A stretch of DNA of 64,000 nucleotides, from positions 3,472,001-3,536,000 of the forward strand of contig CP019326.1 in NCBI GenBank assembly GCA_001971685.1, in the 5' to 3' direction. This DNA comes from Halomonas sp. 1513. GTDB taxonomy: Bacteria; Pseudomonadota; Gammaproteobacteria; Pseudomonadales; Halomonadaceae. The notes beneath the pieces are model-generated. The model saw nothing but the letters and a program-made list of their open reading frames with translations. It did not search any database and was not told where the DNA came from. Each line of letters begins with the position of its first letter. Position 1 is the first letter of the stretch. The translations under genes and the position numbers were made by a program. Shown one piece after another: positions 41,622 to 51,366 of the stretch.

Positions 41622-42539
41622 ATGCGACAGTTCGATTTCATGGGCAAGCGCCGCCTGGCCTTCATCGTCTCAGCGATCCTGCTGCTGGTGTCGATCGGCT
41701 CGCTGGTGGTGCAGCAGCTCAACCTCGGCCTCGACTTCACCGGCGGCACGCTGGTCGAGGTGCGCTATGCCACGGCCCCAGCGCTGGACACGGTGCGCCA
41801 GGCCCTGGAAGGCGAAGGCTTCCGCGACGTCTCGGTGCAGACCTTCGGGGCCTCCAACGAGATCCTGATCCGCCTGCAGCAGGACTTCGACCCCGACGTC
41901 GGCCAGCAGGTGGTCAGCCTGCTGCGCGGCGACGGCGCCGAGGTCGAGCTGATCCGCGCCGAGTTCGTCGGCGCCCAGGTCGGCGAGCAGCTGCGCGACC
42001 AGAGCGGCATGGGCATGCTGGTGGCGCTCGGTATCGTGATGCTCTACGTGGCCTTCCGCTTCCAGTACAAGTTCGCCATCGGCGCGCTGCTGGCGCTGGT
42101 CCACGACGTGATCATCGTGGTCGGGATCTTCTCGCTGTTCCAGCTCGACTTCGACCTCACCGTGCTGGCCGCGCTGCTGGCGGTGATCGGCTACTCGCTG
42201 AACGATACCATCGTGGTCTACGACCGGATCCGCGAGACGATACGCAAGTCGCGAATCGACGATATGCCGGCGATCTTCAACGAAGCGATCAACATGACCC
42301 TGTCGCGCACGCTGGCGACGTCTGGTACCACCTTGCTGGTGCTGATGGCGCTGCTGCTGCTCGGCGGCGACATGATCCACTACTTCTCCATCGCCCTGAT
42401 CATCGGCGTGATCGCGGGTACCTTCTCGTCGATCTACGTGGCCGCGGCCCTGCTGCTGCTGGTCAAGCTACAGCGCCAGGACCTGATCCCGGCCAAGAAG
42501 GAAGACCCCGAGGAAGAGGGCGAAGAGCAGCTGCCCTAG
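41622..42539 (+). CDS. secF: SecF, protein translocase subunit
   Basis: 305 residues from ATG 41622, which has GAGGAG at the right distance; an upstream in-frame ATG at 41607 overlaps the secD stop and is less likely. One N-terminal helix, a periplasmic loop with GLDFTGGTLVEVRY, then five helices with VIGYSLNDTIVVYDRIRE. Works with SecD and YajC. The C-terminus is acidic (KKEDPEEEGEEQ). The strong terminator at 42591-42626 ends this operon. Confidence 0.97.
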   Translation: MRQFDFMGKRRLAFIVSAILLLVSIGSLVVQQLNLGLDFTGGTLVEVRYATAPALDTVRQALEGEGFRDVSVQTFGASNEILIRLQQDFDPDVGQQVVSLLRGDGAEVELIRAEFVGAQVGEQLRDQSGMGMLVALGIVMLYVAFRFQYKFAIGALLALVHDVIIVVGIFSLFQLDFDLTVLAALLAVIGYSLNDTIVVYDRIRETIRKSRIDDMPAIFNEAINMTLSRTLATSGTTLLVLMALLLLGGDMIHYFSIALIIGVIAGTFSSIYVAAALLLLVKLQRQDLIPAKKEDPEEEGEEQLP

Positions 42540-42590
42540 TTAGCGCCAAGCGCCGCAGGATGCTAACGACACTCTCACGAGTGCCCACAA

Positions 42591-42626
42591 AAAACCCCCG
42601 TCGGATTCAAAATCCGACGGGGGTTT
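42591..42626. terminator. Bidirectional terminator between secF and suhB
   Basis: CCCCCGTCGGATT pairs with AATCCGACGGGGG across a tiny loop, flanked by an A run on the left and TTTT on the right, so it can end both the secF and the suhB transcripts. It has one of the best stems in the window. Confidence 0.92.
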
Positions 42627-42651
42627 TCGTTTGGTGCTAGGCGCTGGGCGC

Positions 42652-43449
42652 TTATGAAAAGTGCGGTGCCAGCTGCTGCACCAGCGCCTTGTAGAGGCGC
42701 GGGCTGGCGGCCATCAGCTGGCCTTCGGTGTCGACGCTGGGGCGGCCGTCGAGGCTGCCCATCAGCGCGCCGGCTTCCTTGAGCAGCAGCGACCCGACCA
42801 GCTTGTCCTGCTCCTCGAGGCCCAGCACGAAGGCGGCATCGGCACGGCCCGAGGCCAGTTCGGCGATATCCAGCAGGCCGCTGCCGGTGGCGCGCTGCAC
42901 CTCGATCTGCGGGCCGAGCTGCTGAATCAGCGTCAGGTAGGCCGGCAGATGGCGCGGACGCAGCCAGCTCTCGGGCAGGCTCATGGCAACGCGCGCGCCG
43001 CCGATCGCCGAGGTCTTGGGCACGCGGATGCGCTTGCCGTTGTACTGGGCACCACGACCGCGGCTGGCCAGGTATTCGTCATCGCTGAACGGGCAGATCA
43101 CCACGGCATGTTCGGGGCGCCCCTTGACCAGGCACACCAGCGACAGGGCGAAGCCGGCGCTGGCCACGCTGAGGTTGGAATAGCCGTGGAAGGGTTCGAT
43201 CACCCACTGCACGTCGCGGCCTTCCCCTTCGCCTTCGCGATAAGGGGTGTAGCGGCCTGAGATTCCGTGCTGCGGGTAGCCGCGCGTCAACTGGCGGGCA
43301 ATCAGGGTCTCGGCGTTGCGAGCGGTGTCTTCCAGCAGACGCTCGAGATTGTGTTCTTCGTGGGCGTTTTCGATACGCTCACGAATGCGCAGAAACTGTT
43401 CGGCGGCGCTGCGCGCAGCGCGCAACCCGAATTGGACCATCGGATGCAT
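42652..43449 (-). CDS. suhB: SuhB-like inositol-monophosphatase-family protein with a degraded active site
   Basis: 265 residues, full length, starting MHPMVQFGLRAARSAAEQFL like SuhB. The fold markers are kept (GRGAQYNGKRIRVPKT; RATGSGLLDIAELASGRADAAF). The metal and catalytic motifs are not: the EE(S/G)G loop is replaced by ISGRYTPYRE, DPLDGTT by EPFHGYS, and WDxAAG by QDKLVG, so most Mg ligands are gone. In E. coli SuhB also acts as a structural part of the rRNA antitermination complex, which needs no phosphatase activity. The neighbours trmJ and cysE-iscR keep the classic suhB-trmJ-isc synteny. I infer a non-enzymatic SuhB. Confidence 0.85.
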   Translation of the reverse strand: MHPMVQFGLRAARSAAEQFLRIRERIENAHEEHNLERLLEDTARNAETLIARQLTRGYPQHGISGRYTPYREGEGEGRDVQWVIEPFHGYSNLSVASAGFALSLVCLVKGRPEHAVVICPFSDDEYLASRGRGAQYNGKRIRVPKTSAIGGARVAMSLPESWLRPRHLPAYLTLIQQLGPQIEVQRATGSGLLDIAELASGRADAAFVLGLEEQDKLVGSLLLKEAGALMGSLDGRPSVDTEGQLMAASPRLYKALVQQLAPHFS

Positions 43450-43668
43450 GATCGGGCCTTGAGGAGTCGGTAGCTGTTAAAGAACATGTTGCACGATCGA
43501 GCCGCGGTGAGGCTAGGCTGACGGGCGACGCCGCGCATGCTAGCAGAAAGCACCGCCGCGGGCCATCGCCAACGCCTCCCGACCTGCGCAGCGCGCCGTG
43601 CCCATGCTAGACTAGTCGGCCGCTATGCAGCGCCTCACGCACTCGCTCAACCATCGCCAAGGCTCCCC

Positions 43669-44445
43669 ATGCTCGACTCCATCCGCATCGTGCTGATCGG
43701 CACCAGTCACCCCGGCAATATCGGCGGCACCGCGCGCGCCATGAAGAACATGGGGCTCGCCGATCTGGTGCTGGTGGCTCCGCGCAGCGAGCACCGCTCG
43801 GCAGAGGCTATTTCGCGCGCCTCCGGCGCCGATACCATCCTCGCCGCGGCGCGCCGCGTCGAGTCGCTGGAGGAAGCGGTGGGCGACTGCAGCCTGGTGG
43901 TGGGCGCCAGCGCCCGCTCGCGCACCCTGCCATGGCCAATGCTGACGCCGCGCCAGCTCGGCGAGCGCCTGCCCGGCGAGCTGGCCGGCGAAGGTGCTCG
44001 GGTAGCACTGGTCTTCGGCCGCGAGGACAGCGGCCTGACCAACGCCGAACTGCAGCGCTGCCACGCCCACGTGCATATCCCCTCCAACCCCGATTTCAGC
44101 TCGCTCAATCTGGTCACCGCGGTGCAGGTGCTGGCCTACGAGTGTCGCCTGGCATGGCTCGCCGCCGAGCACGGCGAGGCGCCGGAGGTCATCGAGCAGG
44201 ACCAGCCGTTCGGCGTGGCCTGGGACAACCCGCCCGCCCAGCACGCCGATCTCGAGCGCTTCTTCGAGCACCTCGAGCGGGTACTGATCGACGTCGACTT
44301 CCACGATCCGGCCAAGCCGCGCCACCTGATGGCGCGGCTACGGCGCCTGTATCTGCGCGCCCGACCCGACCAGATGGAAGTCAATATCCTGCGCGGCATG
44401 CTCAGCGCGGTGGAGAAGCGCTGTAGCGAGCCCCCGCGAGGCTAG
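43669..44445 (+). CDS. trmJ: TrmJ, tRNA (cytidine/uridine-2'-O-)-methyltransferase
   Basis: 258 residues from ATG 43669. SPOUT-class knot: the N-terminus [26 protein letters not shown] and the SAM-binding block [20 protein letters not shown], with the knot [18 protein letters not shown]. It methylates position 32 of several tRNAs. The long open frame upstream is not conserved. AAGG lies upstream of the ATG. Divergent from suhB, as in many gammaproteobacteria, and followed by cysE. Confidence 0.93.
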   Translation: MLDSIRIVLIGTSHPGNIGGTARAMKNMGLADLVLVAPRSEHRSAEAISRASGADTILAAARRVESLEEAVGDCSLVVGASARSRTLPWPMLTPRQLGERLPGELAGEGARVALVFGREDSGLTNAELQRCHAHVHIPSNPDFSSLNLVTAVQVLAYECRLAWLAAEHGEAPEVIEQDQPFGVAWDNPPAQHADLERFFEHLERVLIDVDFHDPAKPRHLMARLRRLYLRARPDQMEVNILRGMLSAVEKRCSEPPRG

Positions 44446-44545
44446 CCCGCGCTGCCTTGCAGGGGGCCGACCCCAGCCCAATAATGAACTCAGCCGCCAA
44501 CGGCCGCGCCTGCGCGACCGGCCACCGTCATTCAAGGATTGCCGC

Positions 44546-45388
44546 ATGTTTGCCCGACTGCGTGAAGACATCAACAGCGTATTCGCCCGCGATCCCGCGG
44601 CGCGCAACTTCCTCGAGGTACTCACCAACTACCCCGGCCTGCACGCCCTGCTGCTGCACCGCTGCGGCCACTGGCTGTGGCAGAAGAACCTCAAGTGGCT
44701 GGCGCGCACCCTATCGACCTTCTCGCGCTGGCTGACCGGCATCGAGATCCACCCCGGCGCGACCATCGGCCGGCGCTTCTTCATCGACCACGGCATGGGT
44801 GTGGTGATCGGCGAGACCGCCCTGGTCGGTGACGATGTCACCCTCTACCAAGGTGTCACCCTGGGCGGCACCAGTTGGAACAAGGGCAAGCGTCACCCGA
44901 CGCTGGGCGACGGCGTGATCGTCGGCGCCGGCGCCAAGATCCTCGGCCCCTTCACCGTCGGCGCCGGCGCCAAGGTGGGCTCCAACGCGGTGGTCACCAA
45001 GGAGGTCCCGGCCGGTGCCACGGTGGTCGGCATCCCCGGCAAGATCGTCAAGCGCGCCGACCCCGATGTCGAGGCCGTGCTCGACGTCGACCCGGCGCGC
45101 CGCGAGGCGATCTGCCAGAAGTTTGGCTTCGATGCCTACGGCGTCAGCCAGGACATGCCCGACCCGGTGGCGCGCTCGATGCAGGCCATGCTCGACCATA
45201 TGCACGCCGTCGACGAGCGCATCGAGCAGATGTGCGGCACGCTGCGCAAGCTCGACGCCAGCTATCGCGATGGCCGCCTGCCGGAACTGCGCGACGAGGA
45301 CTTCGCCGAGATACTCGACGATGTCGACAGCTGCTGCCCGCCCCGCGACGAGCAGCCGCCTCGCGAAGGCGGTGGCGATAGCCGCTGA
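44546..45388 (+). CDS. cysE: Serine O-acetyltransferase (EpsC type)
   Basis: 280 residues. Short N-terminal helical part, then the left-handed beta helix ([70 protein letters not shown]). The catalytic His-Gly is HG of IDHGMG. The enzyme makes O-acetylserine for cysteine synthesis. Its C-terminal 90 residues form an extra helical tail. It directly precedes the isc genes, linking cysteine supply with Fe-S cluster assembly, a common arrangement. Confidence 0.94.
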   Translation: MFARLREDINSVFARDPAARNFLEVLTNYPGLHALLLHRCGHWLWQKNLKWLARTLSTFSRWLTGIEIHPGATIGRRFFIDHGMGVVIGETALVGDDVTLYQGVTLGGTSWNKGKRHPTLGDGVIVGAGAKILGPFTVGAGAKVGSNAVVTKEVPAGATVVGIPGKIVKRADPDVEAVLDVDPARREAICQKFGFDAYGVSQDMPDPVARSMQAMLDHMHAVDERIEQMCGTLRKLDASYRDGRLPELRDEDFAEILDDVDSCCPPRDEQPPREGGGDSR

Positions 45389-45407
45389 GCCAGCCCGACG
45401 GCTAAAG

Positions 45408-45437
45408 TTGACCGGGGCGCTGGGTTTTTCCCATAAT
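45408..45437 (+). promoter_or_regulatory. Sigma-70 promoter of iscR
   Basis: TTGACC, 18 nt, CATAAT, about 38 nt before the iscR start. It lies between cysE and iscR, so iscR can be expressed without cysE. Confidence 0.55.
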
Positions 45438-45474
45438 GGCGTTTTGCGATCCGCCATCAGGCAGCGATGACCCT

Positions 45475-45945
45475 ATGCGCTTGACCACCAAAGGACGCTA
45501 CGCCGTCACCGCCATGCTCGACCTGGCCCTCAATGCCGGGCAAGGGCCGACGTGCCTGGCCGAGATCTCCAAGCGCCAGGAGATCTCGCTGTCCTACCTA
45601 GAGCAGCTGTTCGCCCGCCTGCGCCGCGCGCAGCTGGTCAAGAGCGTGCGCGGCCCAGGCGGCGGCTACCAACTGGCTCAGCCGCCGGCCGATATCTCGG
45701 TGGCGCGGGTCATCGATGCGGTCAACGAGTCGGTGGATGCCACCCGCTGTCAGGGCCTGTCCGACTGCCAGCGCGGCGATGTCTGCCTGACCCACCACCT
45801 GTGGTGCGAGCTGTCACAGGAGATCCACGGCTTTCTCGACGGCATCACCCTCGGCACCCTGGTCGAGCGCCACGAGGTGCAGCATATCGCCGCGCGCCAG
45901 CGGCGTCGCACCGACGATGCCACCATTGCGGTGTCGCCCTCTTGA
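45475..45945 (+). CDS. iscR: IscR, Rrf2-family Fe-S regulator
   Basis: 156 residues from ATG 45475. Winged [21 protein letters not shown] and [31 protein letters not shown]. The three cysteine ligands of the [2Fe-2S] cluster are in [13 protein letters not shown], with the His of LTHH nearby as fourth ligand. Holo-IscR represses its own operon. The operon following it is short: iscS and an A-type carrier only. Confidence 0.94.
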   Translation: MRLTTKGRYAVTAMLDLALNAGQGPTCLAEISKRQEISLSYLEQLFARLRRAQLVKSVRGPGGGYQLAQPPADISVARVIDAVNESVDATRCQGLSDCQRGDVCLTHHLWCELSQEIHGFLDGITLGTLVERHEVQHIAARQRRRTDDATIAVSPS

Positions 45946-45994
45946 ACGCCAGGTCATCGCGCCCCGCTACCGTTACCAGTGAAGTCATCGCCAC

Positions 45995-47143
45995 ATGAAC
46001 ACGCCGGTCTATCTCGATTACGCCGCCACCACCCCGGTCGACCCCCGCGTCGCCGAGGTCATGGCGCGCCACCTCACCCAGGACGGCACCTTCGCCAACC
46101 CCGCCTCGCGCAGCCATATGCTCGGCTGGCTGGCGGAGCAAGCGGTGGAGGGCGCGCGCCGCCAGGTCGCCGACCTGTTGAACGCCGACCCCCGCGAAAT
46201 CGTCTGGACCAGCGGCGCCACCGAGGCCGACAATCTGGCGCTGATCGGCTTCATGCGCGCCAACCGCGCCCGCGGCCGCCATCTGGTGACCTCGCGCATC
46301 GAACACAAGGCAATCGTCGACACCGCCAAGGCACTCGAGGCCGAAGGCTTCGAGGTGACCTGGCTCGACCCGCAGCCCGACGGGCGCATCTCGCCCACCC
46401 AGCTGGCCGAGGCGCTGCGTGACGACACCGTGCTGGTGTCGCTGATGGCGGTCAACAACGAGCTCGGGGTGATCCACGACCTGGCAGCGCTGGCCGAGGT
46501 CATCCATGCCCGCGGCGCAGCCTTCCACGTCGACGCCGCCCAGGCCGCCGGCAAGCTGCCGCTGGACGTTGCCGCCATGGGCATCGACCTGCTGTCGCTG
46601 TCGGCGCACAAGCTCTACGGCCCCAAGGGCATCGGTGCGCTCTACGTGCGGCGCAGCCCGGATATACGCCTCGAGGCGCTGATCCACGGCGGCGGCCACG
46701 AGCGCGGCATGCGTTCGGGCACGCTGGCCACCCACCAGATCGTCGGCATGGGCGAGGCCTTCGCCCTGGCCGCCGCCGAAGGCGAGGCCGACCAGCGCCA
46801 TATCACCGAGCTGCGCGACCGCTTCCTGGCCGGCCTGGCCGACCTCGACGGCGTGCATTTCAATAGCGCCGTCGAGGTGGCGGTGCCCAACATCGTCAAC
46901 CTGGCCTTCGACGGCGTCGACGGCGAGTCGCTGCTGATGGCGCTCCGCCATCTGGCGATCTCCACCGGCTCGGCCTGCAACTCGGCGAGCGTCGAGCCGT
47001 CTTACGTGTTGAAGGGCATCGGCGTGCCGCGCGCCCGGGCACTGGCCTCGCTGCGCTTCAGCTTCGGCCGCTTCACCCGGCGCGAGGATGTCGACACCGC
47101 CATCGACGAGCTGCGCCACGCCATCACCGCGCTGCGCCGCTGA
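45995..47143 (+). CDS. iscS: Cysteine desulfurase IscS
   Basis: 382 residues. PLP-lysine in [18 protein letters not shown], active-site Cys in [21 protein letters not shown], and the N-terminal [18 protein letters not shown] all match IscS. It takes sulfur from cysteine for Fe-S clusters and tRNA thiolation. E. coli IscS is 404 residues; this one ends after ITALRR and so lacks the last 20-odd residues (the LSPLWEMY... tail), a part linked to IscU binding in well-studied IscS proteins. No iscU follows. The spacing to iscR is 49 nt, so one operon. Confidence 0.94.
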   Translation: MNTPVYLDYAATTPVDPRVAEVMARHLTQDGTFANPASRSHMLGWLAEQAVEGARRQVADLLNADPREIVWTSGATEADNLALIGFMRANRARGRHLVTSRIEHKAIVDTAKALEAEGFEVTWLDPQPDGRISPTQLAEALRDDTVLVSLMAVNNELGVIHDLAALAEVIHARGAAFHVDAAQAAGKLPLDVAAMGIDLLSLSAHKLYGPKGIGALYVRRSPDIRLEALIHGGGHERGMRSGTLATHQIVGMGEAFALAAAEGEADQRHITELRDRFLAGLADLDGVHFNSAVEVAVPNIVNLAFDGVDGESLLMALRHLAISTGSACNSASVEPSYVLKGIGVPRARALASLRFSFGRFTRREDVDTAIDELRHAITALRR

Positions 47144-47227
47144 GCGGCGAGTCGCCGACGACTTATTACTACGCCCTTTATGCTAGAGTGGCTGCCAACG
47201 GGCAGCGTTTCTCAAGGAGGCAACATC

Positions 47228-47554
47228 ATGGCCCATCTTTCGATCACTACCGCCGCCGCCGAGCAAATCCAGCAGGTGCTGGACGAGCGTGGTCAGGGCC
47301 TTGGCCTGCGCGTCACGGTCAAGCCCAGCGGCTGCTCGGGCTACAGCTACGTGCTCGACTTCGCCGACGAGGCCGCCGCCAACGACGTGGCCTTCGAAGA
47401 GCACGGCGCCCGCGTGTTCGTCGCCCCGGAGGCCCTGGAGATGCTCGACGGCAGCGAAGTCGACTACGTCTCGGAAGGGCTCAACCGCTTCTTTCGCTTC
47501 AACAATCCCAACGTCAAGGATCAGTGTGGCTGCGGCGAGAGCTTTACCGTATAA
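47228..47554 (+). CDS. iscA: IscA/ErpA-type A-type Fe-S carrier
   Basis: 108 residues from ATG 47228, preceded by AAGGAGG. The three conserved cysteines are in PSGCSGYSYVLDFA and in CGCGESF near the C-terminus. A-type carriers accept Fe-S clusters from a scaffold and pass them to apo-proteins. It is the last gene of the short isc operon, 84 nt after iscS. Whether it should be called iscA or erpA cannot be settled here. Confidence 0.9.
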   Translation: MAHLSITTAAAEQIQQVLDERGQGLGLRVTVKPSGCSGYSYVLDFADEAAANDVAFEEHGARVFVAPEALEMLDGSEVDYVSEGLNRFFRFNNPNVKDQCGCGESFTV

Positions 47555-47573
47555 GGCGCCTGCGGCGCGATGA

Positions 47574-47603
47574 TTGTTCGATGCCGCTGGAAGGCGCTAT
47601 AAT
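47574..47603 (+). promoter_or_regulatory. Sigma-70 promoter of ndk
   Basis: TTGTTC, 18 nt, TATAAT (47598-47603), a perfect -10 box. It lies 19 nt after the iscA stop and about 165 nt before ndk, leaving a leader of some 155 nt. Confidence 0.7.
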
Positions 47604-47767
47604 ACGCGGCCAATCGGCACCGGCACCGCCGACTCGTGCGCCGATCCTGACTCACGTCGCGCCGCCCGAGGCCCCATGCTCGCCATGGTTGCCCGGGCGG
47701 CGCGCTGTCATCCGCGATGACCCGACTTCATTCCACGGTTTCACCCTGCCCAACGGAGACACGTCCC

Positions 47768-48193
47768 ATGGCTACCGAACGCACCCTTTCCATCATCAAG
47801 CCCGATGCCGTCGCCAAGAACGCCATCGGCGAGATCATCGCGCGCTTCGAGAAGGCCGGCCTGAAGGTCGTTGCCGCCAAGATGCTGCAGCTCGACGAGG
47901 CCAAGGCCGGCGGTTTCTACGCCGAGCACAAGGAGCGTCCCTTCTTCGGTGACCTGGTCGGCTTCATGACCTCCGGTCCGGTGGTGGTGCAGGTGCTCGA
48001 AGGCGACGATGCCATCGCCAAGAACCGCGAACTGATGGGCGCCACCAACCCCAAGGAAGCCGCCGCCGGCACCATCCGCGCCGACTTCGCCCAGTCCATC
48101 GACGCCAATGCCGTGCACGGCTCCGACTCCGCCGCTTCGGCCGAGCGTGAAATCGCCTACTTCTTTGGTGCCGACGAGCTCTGCCCGCGCTAA
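47768..48193 (+). CDS. ndk: Nucleoside diphosphate kinase
   Basis: 141 residues. The phospho-histidine lies in [20 protein letters not shown] and the N-terminal [16 protein letters not shown] and the [12 protein letters not shown] block are typical. It balances the nucleoside triphosphate pools. The start ATG 47768 follows GGAGAC. A stem-loop follows it at 48215. It sits between the isc operon and rlmN, as in many relatives. Confidence 0.96.
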   Translation: MATERTLSIIKPDAVAKNAIGEIIARFEKAGLKVVAAKMLQLDEAKAGGFYAEHKERPFFGDLVGFMTSGPVVVQVLEGDDAIAKNRELMGATNPKEAAAGTIRADFAQSIDANAVHGSDSAASAEREIAYFFGADELCPR

Positions 48194-48214
48194 GGCAAGC
48201 TGACACGCCCTCCC

Positions 48215-48237
48215 GCAGGGGCGCCCCGCGCCCCTGC
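48215..48237 (+). terminator. Stem-loop between ndk and rlmN
   Basis: A perfect 10-bp stem GCAGGGGCGC / GCGCCCCTGC with a CCC loop and no T run, 22 nt after ndk. It is a weak terminator or processing site. Confidence 0.5.
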
Positions 48238-48259
48238 TCAAACGACCCGCTGACCGCCC

Positions 48260-49387
48260 ATGACTGCCACTACCGCTCCCCAACGCACCAATCTGCTGGG
48301 CCTGTCTCGTGAGCAGATGGAGGCCTTCTTTCTCTCCATCGGCGAGAAGAAGTTTCGTGCCGCCCAGGTCATGAAGTGGATTCACCACGAAGGCTGCGAC
48401 GACTTCGAGGCGATGACCAACCTGTCCAAGGCGCTGCGCGCACGGCTGGCCGAGGTCGCCGAGATTCGCGGGCCGGGCGTCGTCTACGAAGGCACCTCCA
48501 GCGATGGCACCCGCAAATGGGTACTCGAGGTGGAGGACGGCAGCTACGTCGAGACCGTGCTGATCCCCGCCGACAACGGCTCGCGCCGCACCCTGTGCGT
48601 GTCGTCCCAGGTCGGCTGCTCGCTGGACTGCAGCTTTTGCTCTACCGGCAAGCAGGGCTTTCAGCGCAACCTCACCGCCGCCGAGATCATCGGCCAGGTG
48701 TGGGTCGCCAGCCGCAGCGCCGGGCCTCAGAAAGACACCGCCCAGCGCGCCGTGACCAACGTGGTGATGATGGGCATGGGCGAGCCGCTGATGAACTACG
48801 ACAACGTGGTGCCGGCGATGAAGCTGATGCTCGACGACAGCGCCTACGGCCTCTCCAAGCGCCGCGTCACGCTGTCCACCTCGGGCGTGGTGCCGATGCT
48901 CGACAAGCTGGGTGACGACATCGACGTGAGCCTGGCGATCTCGCTGCATGCCGCCACCGACGAGCTGCGCAGCGAACTAGTGCCGATCAACCGCAAGTAC
49001 AACATCCGCGCCCTGCTCGACGCCTGCCATCGCTACCTGGCCAAGTGCGACAGCGCCCGCGTGGTGACCATCGAATACACCCTGATCAAGGACGTCAACG
49101 ACCAGCAGCAGCACGCCACCCAGCTGGCCGAACTGCTGCGCGAGCTGCCGTGCAAGATCAACCTGATCCCGTTCAACCCGTTCCCCCACTCGGGGTATGA
49201 GAAGCCGTCGCGCAACCAGGTGATGCGCTTCCAGCAGTGGCTCTACGAGCTCGGCTACAACGCGCCGGTTCGCACCACGCGCGGTGACGACATCGACGCC
49301 GCCTGCGGTCAGCTGGTGGGACGCGTCAAGGATCGCACCAAGCGCCATGCGCGCTACATTCAATCGATTCAGCTCGACGCCGACTGA
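48260..49387 (+). CDS. rlmN: RlmN, 23S rRNA/tRNA adenine-C2 methyltransferase
   Basis: 375 residues. The radical-SAM cysteines are in [14 protein letters not shown] (C-x3-C-x2-C with the preceding Cys), and the conserved second Cys pair is near AIAVR-like [11 protein letters not shown] at the C-terminus. The N-terminal helical domain ([17 protein letters not shown]) fits RlmN. It methylates A2503 of 23S rRNA and A37 of some tRNAs. Next to ndk and pilF in the conserved order. Confidence 0.95.
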   Translation: MTATTAPQRTNLLGLSREQMEAFFLSIGEKKFRAAQVMKWIHHEGCDDFEAMTNLSKALRARLAEVAEIRGPGVVYEGTSSDGTRKWVLEVEDGSYVETVLIPADNGSRRTLCVSSQVGCSLDCSFCSTGKQGFQRNLTAAEIIGQVWVASRSAGPQKDTAQRAVTNVVMMGMGEPLMNYDNVVPAMKLMLDDSAYGLSKRRVTLSTSGVVPMLDKLGDDIDVSLAISLHAATDELRSELVPINRKYNIRALLDACHRYLAKCDSARVVTIEYTLIKDVNDQQQHATQLAELLRELPCKINLIPFNPFPHSGYEKPSRNQVMRFQQWLYELGYNAPVRTTRGDDIDAACGQLVGRVKDRTKRHARYIQSIQLDAD

Positions 49388-49517
49388 GGCGGGTGGCGAC
49401 CTTGACTTCAACCGGACACAGCGCTTTGATGGGTAGGTTTTTCAAGCTGTTGTTGCATCTTGCTGCGCCGGTTCAGCTGCCTGATGCCGCCTCCATCTCA
49501 TGCACCGAGAGGACTCG

Positions 49518-50264
49518 ATGATTCGTCGTCACGCCTTGTCTGGATGCCGCCCGCTACGGCCATTGCTGATTGGCCTGTTAGGCGCTGCCTGGCTGGCCGG
49601 CTGCACCAGCCAGGCGGTGCAGCCGGAGAGCGGCACCAACCCGGCCGAGGCCTATACCCAGCTGGGCATGGCGTATCTCGAACGCGACAACCTGCCGCGC
49701 GCCCAGGGCGCCTTGAACCGCGCCCTGGCAGTGGCCCCCAACGACGCCGAGACGCTCCAGGCGCTGGCCATGGTCTATCAGCGCCAGGGCGAGAGTCAGC
49801 TCGCCGACGAACACTTCCAGCGTGCCCTATCCGCCGACGCCGGCTATACCCGGGCACGCAACAACTACGCGGCCTTCCTGTATGATCAAGGCCGCTTGAG
49901 AGAGGCCTGCGCCGAGCTAGAGCAGGCCACCCAGGACACCCAATACGACAACCGCGCCCAGCTGTTTGCCAACCTGGGCCAGTGCCAGCGGGAAATGGGC
50001 GATCTCGACGCAGCGGTCGCCAGCCTCGAGCGCGCTCAAGCCATCGACTCGCGCAGTGCGCGCAGCTATTTCACGCTAGCCGACATCGAACATGCCCGGG
50101 GCAATCACGGCAGGGCCTGGGAGCAGCTGCAATCGTTCATGCGCCTGGCCGGCGCCACGCCGGCGAGTCTCGAACTGGCCCGCGACATCGCCGATGCCCG
50201 CGGCGACGTCGAGAACCGGCGTTTCTTTACCGAGCAGCTCAATGCCCTGGGCAATGCGCCCTGA
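49518..50264 (+). CDS. pilF: PilF/PilW-type lipoprotein with TPR repeats
   Basis: 248 residues from ATG 49518 (GAGAGG upstream). A lipoprotein signal ends LAGC, so it is attached to a membrane, most likely the outer one. At least four TPR units follow (AYTQLGMAYLERDNLPRAQGALNRAL and successors). The homologue PilF/PilW is the pilotin for the PilQ secretin of type IV pili. The neighbours rlmN and rodZ are the usual ones. Confidence 0.9.
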   Translation: MIRRHALSGCRPLRPLLIGLLGAAWLAGCTSQAVQPESGTNPAEAYTQLGMAYLERDNLPRAQGALNRALAVAPNDAETLQALAMVYQRQGESQLADEHFQRALSADAGYTRARNNYAAFLYDQGRLREACAELEQATQDTQYDNRAQLFANLGQCQREMGDLDAAVASLERAQAIDSRSARSYFTLADIEHARGNHGRAWEQLQSFMRLAGATPASLELARDIADARGDVENRRFFTEQLNALGNAP

Positions 50265-50294
50265 TCACCGAATCTTGACGAAGGATGCTCAGCC

Positions 50295-51356
50295 ATGAGC
50301 GACATTCACGATAACGACGTAGCGGACTTTGCCACCCAATCGTCACCCGGCGACCTGCTCAAGCGCGAACGCGAACGCCAGGGCATGCCGCTCGACGAGG
50401 TAGCCACCGCCCTCAACCTGCGCCCCGCGGTGGTGCGCGGCCTGGAGGGCGACAATTACGACGAGGTACCGGTAGCCGCCTATCGCCGCGGCTACCTGCG
50501 CGCCTACTCGCGGCTGCTCGGCATCGACGACAAGCCGATCATCGCCGCCTACAACAACCGCTTCGGCAGCGCCGAGACCGAGCGCAAGGTGACCCCGGTA
50601 CACGTCACCAAGCCGCCCTCCAAGCTCGGCGCCTGGCTGTTCAAGCTGGTCACCCTGCTGGTGATCCTGGCCCTGCTCGCCCTCACCCTGCTGTGGTGGC
50701 AGAGTCGCGAGGGCACCGACCTATTGGGCATGGGCGGCGGTGAACCGGTGGCCGTGGATACCCTCGACGGCACCACCATTACCGAGGGCGAAGAGGACCC
50801 CAGCGTCGACAGCGAGCCGCTGCCGCCGCTGCCAGACGACGAGAGCGATCTGGGCCTGGTCGACGACGCTCCGCTCGATGGCCCCACCGGCGTTGACCCG
50901 CTGCTCCCCGAAGAGCCGCTGCTCGACGCCCCCGCCGATGAACCGACCGCCGAGCCGTTGGTCGAAGATCCGGCACTGGCCGAGGCCCCCGGCGACATGG
51001 ATGCCGCTGACGATGCCGCGAGCGACGACGAACCGGCCGTGGGCGATCTGGCCGAGGCGGCCAGCGCCGAGGTCGAGGAAGCCGATGCCGCAGACGACGC
51101 CGGCGCCGCCGACCCGGGCGTGCTGCAGCTGACCTTCAACGAGCAGTCGTGGACCGAGATCTTCGACGCCGGCAACCAGCGCGTGTTCGTCGGCCTGCAG
51201 GAGCCCGGCACCCAGGCCACCGTCGAGGGCGAACCGCCCTTCCGTCTCACCGTGGGCAATGCCACCGGGGTCGAACTGCGCTATCTCGGCGAGCAGGTCG
51301 ACCTGGTCGGCTATGCCGGCAGTAACAACGTTGCCCGCTTCACTCTGGGAGAATGA
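50295..51356 (+). CDS. rodZ: RodZ-like cytoskeletal protein
   Basis: 353 residues. An N-terminal HTH of the Cro/C1 type ([31 protein letters not shown], residues about 20-80) is followed by one membrane helix near residues 115-135, a long acidic, Asp/Pro-rich periplasmic linker, and a C-terminal DUF4115 domain ([24 protein letters not shown]). RodZ links MreB to the cell-wall machinery and keeps rod shape. The acidic linker, rich in Asp and Glu, is long, a feature common in salt-adapted bacteria. Confidence 0.9.
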   Translation: MSDIHDNDVADFATQSSPGDLLKRERERQGMPLDEVATALNLRPAVVRGLEGDNYDEVPVAAYRRGYLRAYSRLLGIDDKPIIAAYNNRFGSAETERKVTPVHVTKPPSKLGAWLFKLVTLLVILALLALTLLWWQSREGTDLLGMGGGEPVAVDTLDGTTITEGEEDPSVDSEPLPPLPDDESDLGLVDDAPLDGPTGVDPLLPEEPLLDAPADEPTAEPLVEDPALAEAPGDMDAADDAASDDEPAVGDLAEAASAEVEEADAADDAGAADPGVLQLTFNEQSWTEIFDAGNQRVFVGLQEPGTQATVEGEPPFRLTVGNATGVELRYLGEQVDLVGYAGSNNVARFTLGE

Positions 51357-51366
51357 CCTAGTCACC

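Noticed and set aside
41607..41622. An earlier start for secF overlapping the secD stop
   Set aside because: ATG 41622 has GAGGAG at good distance and gives the usual N-terminus; the earlier ATG has no ribosome site in the right place.
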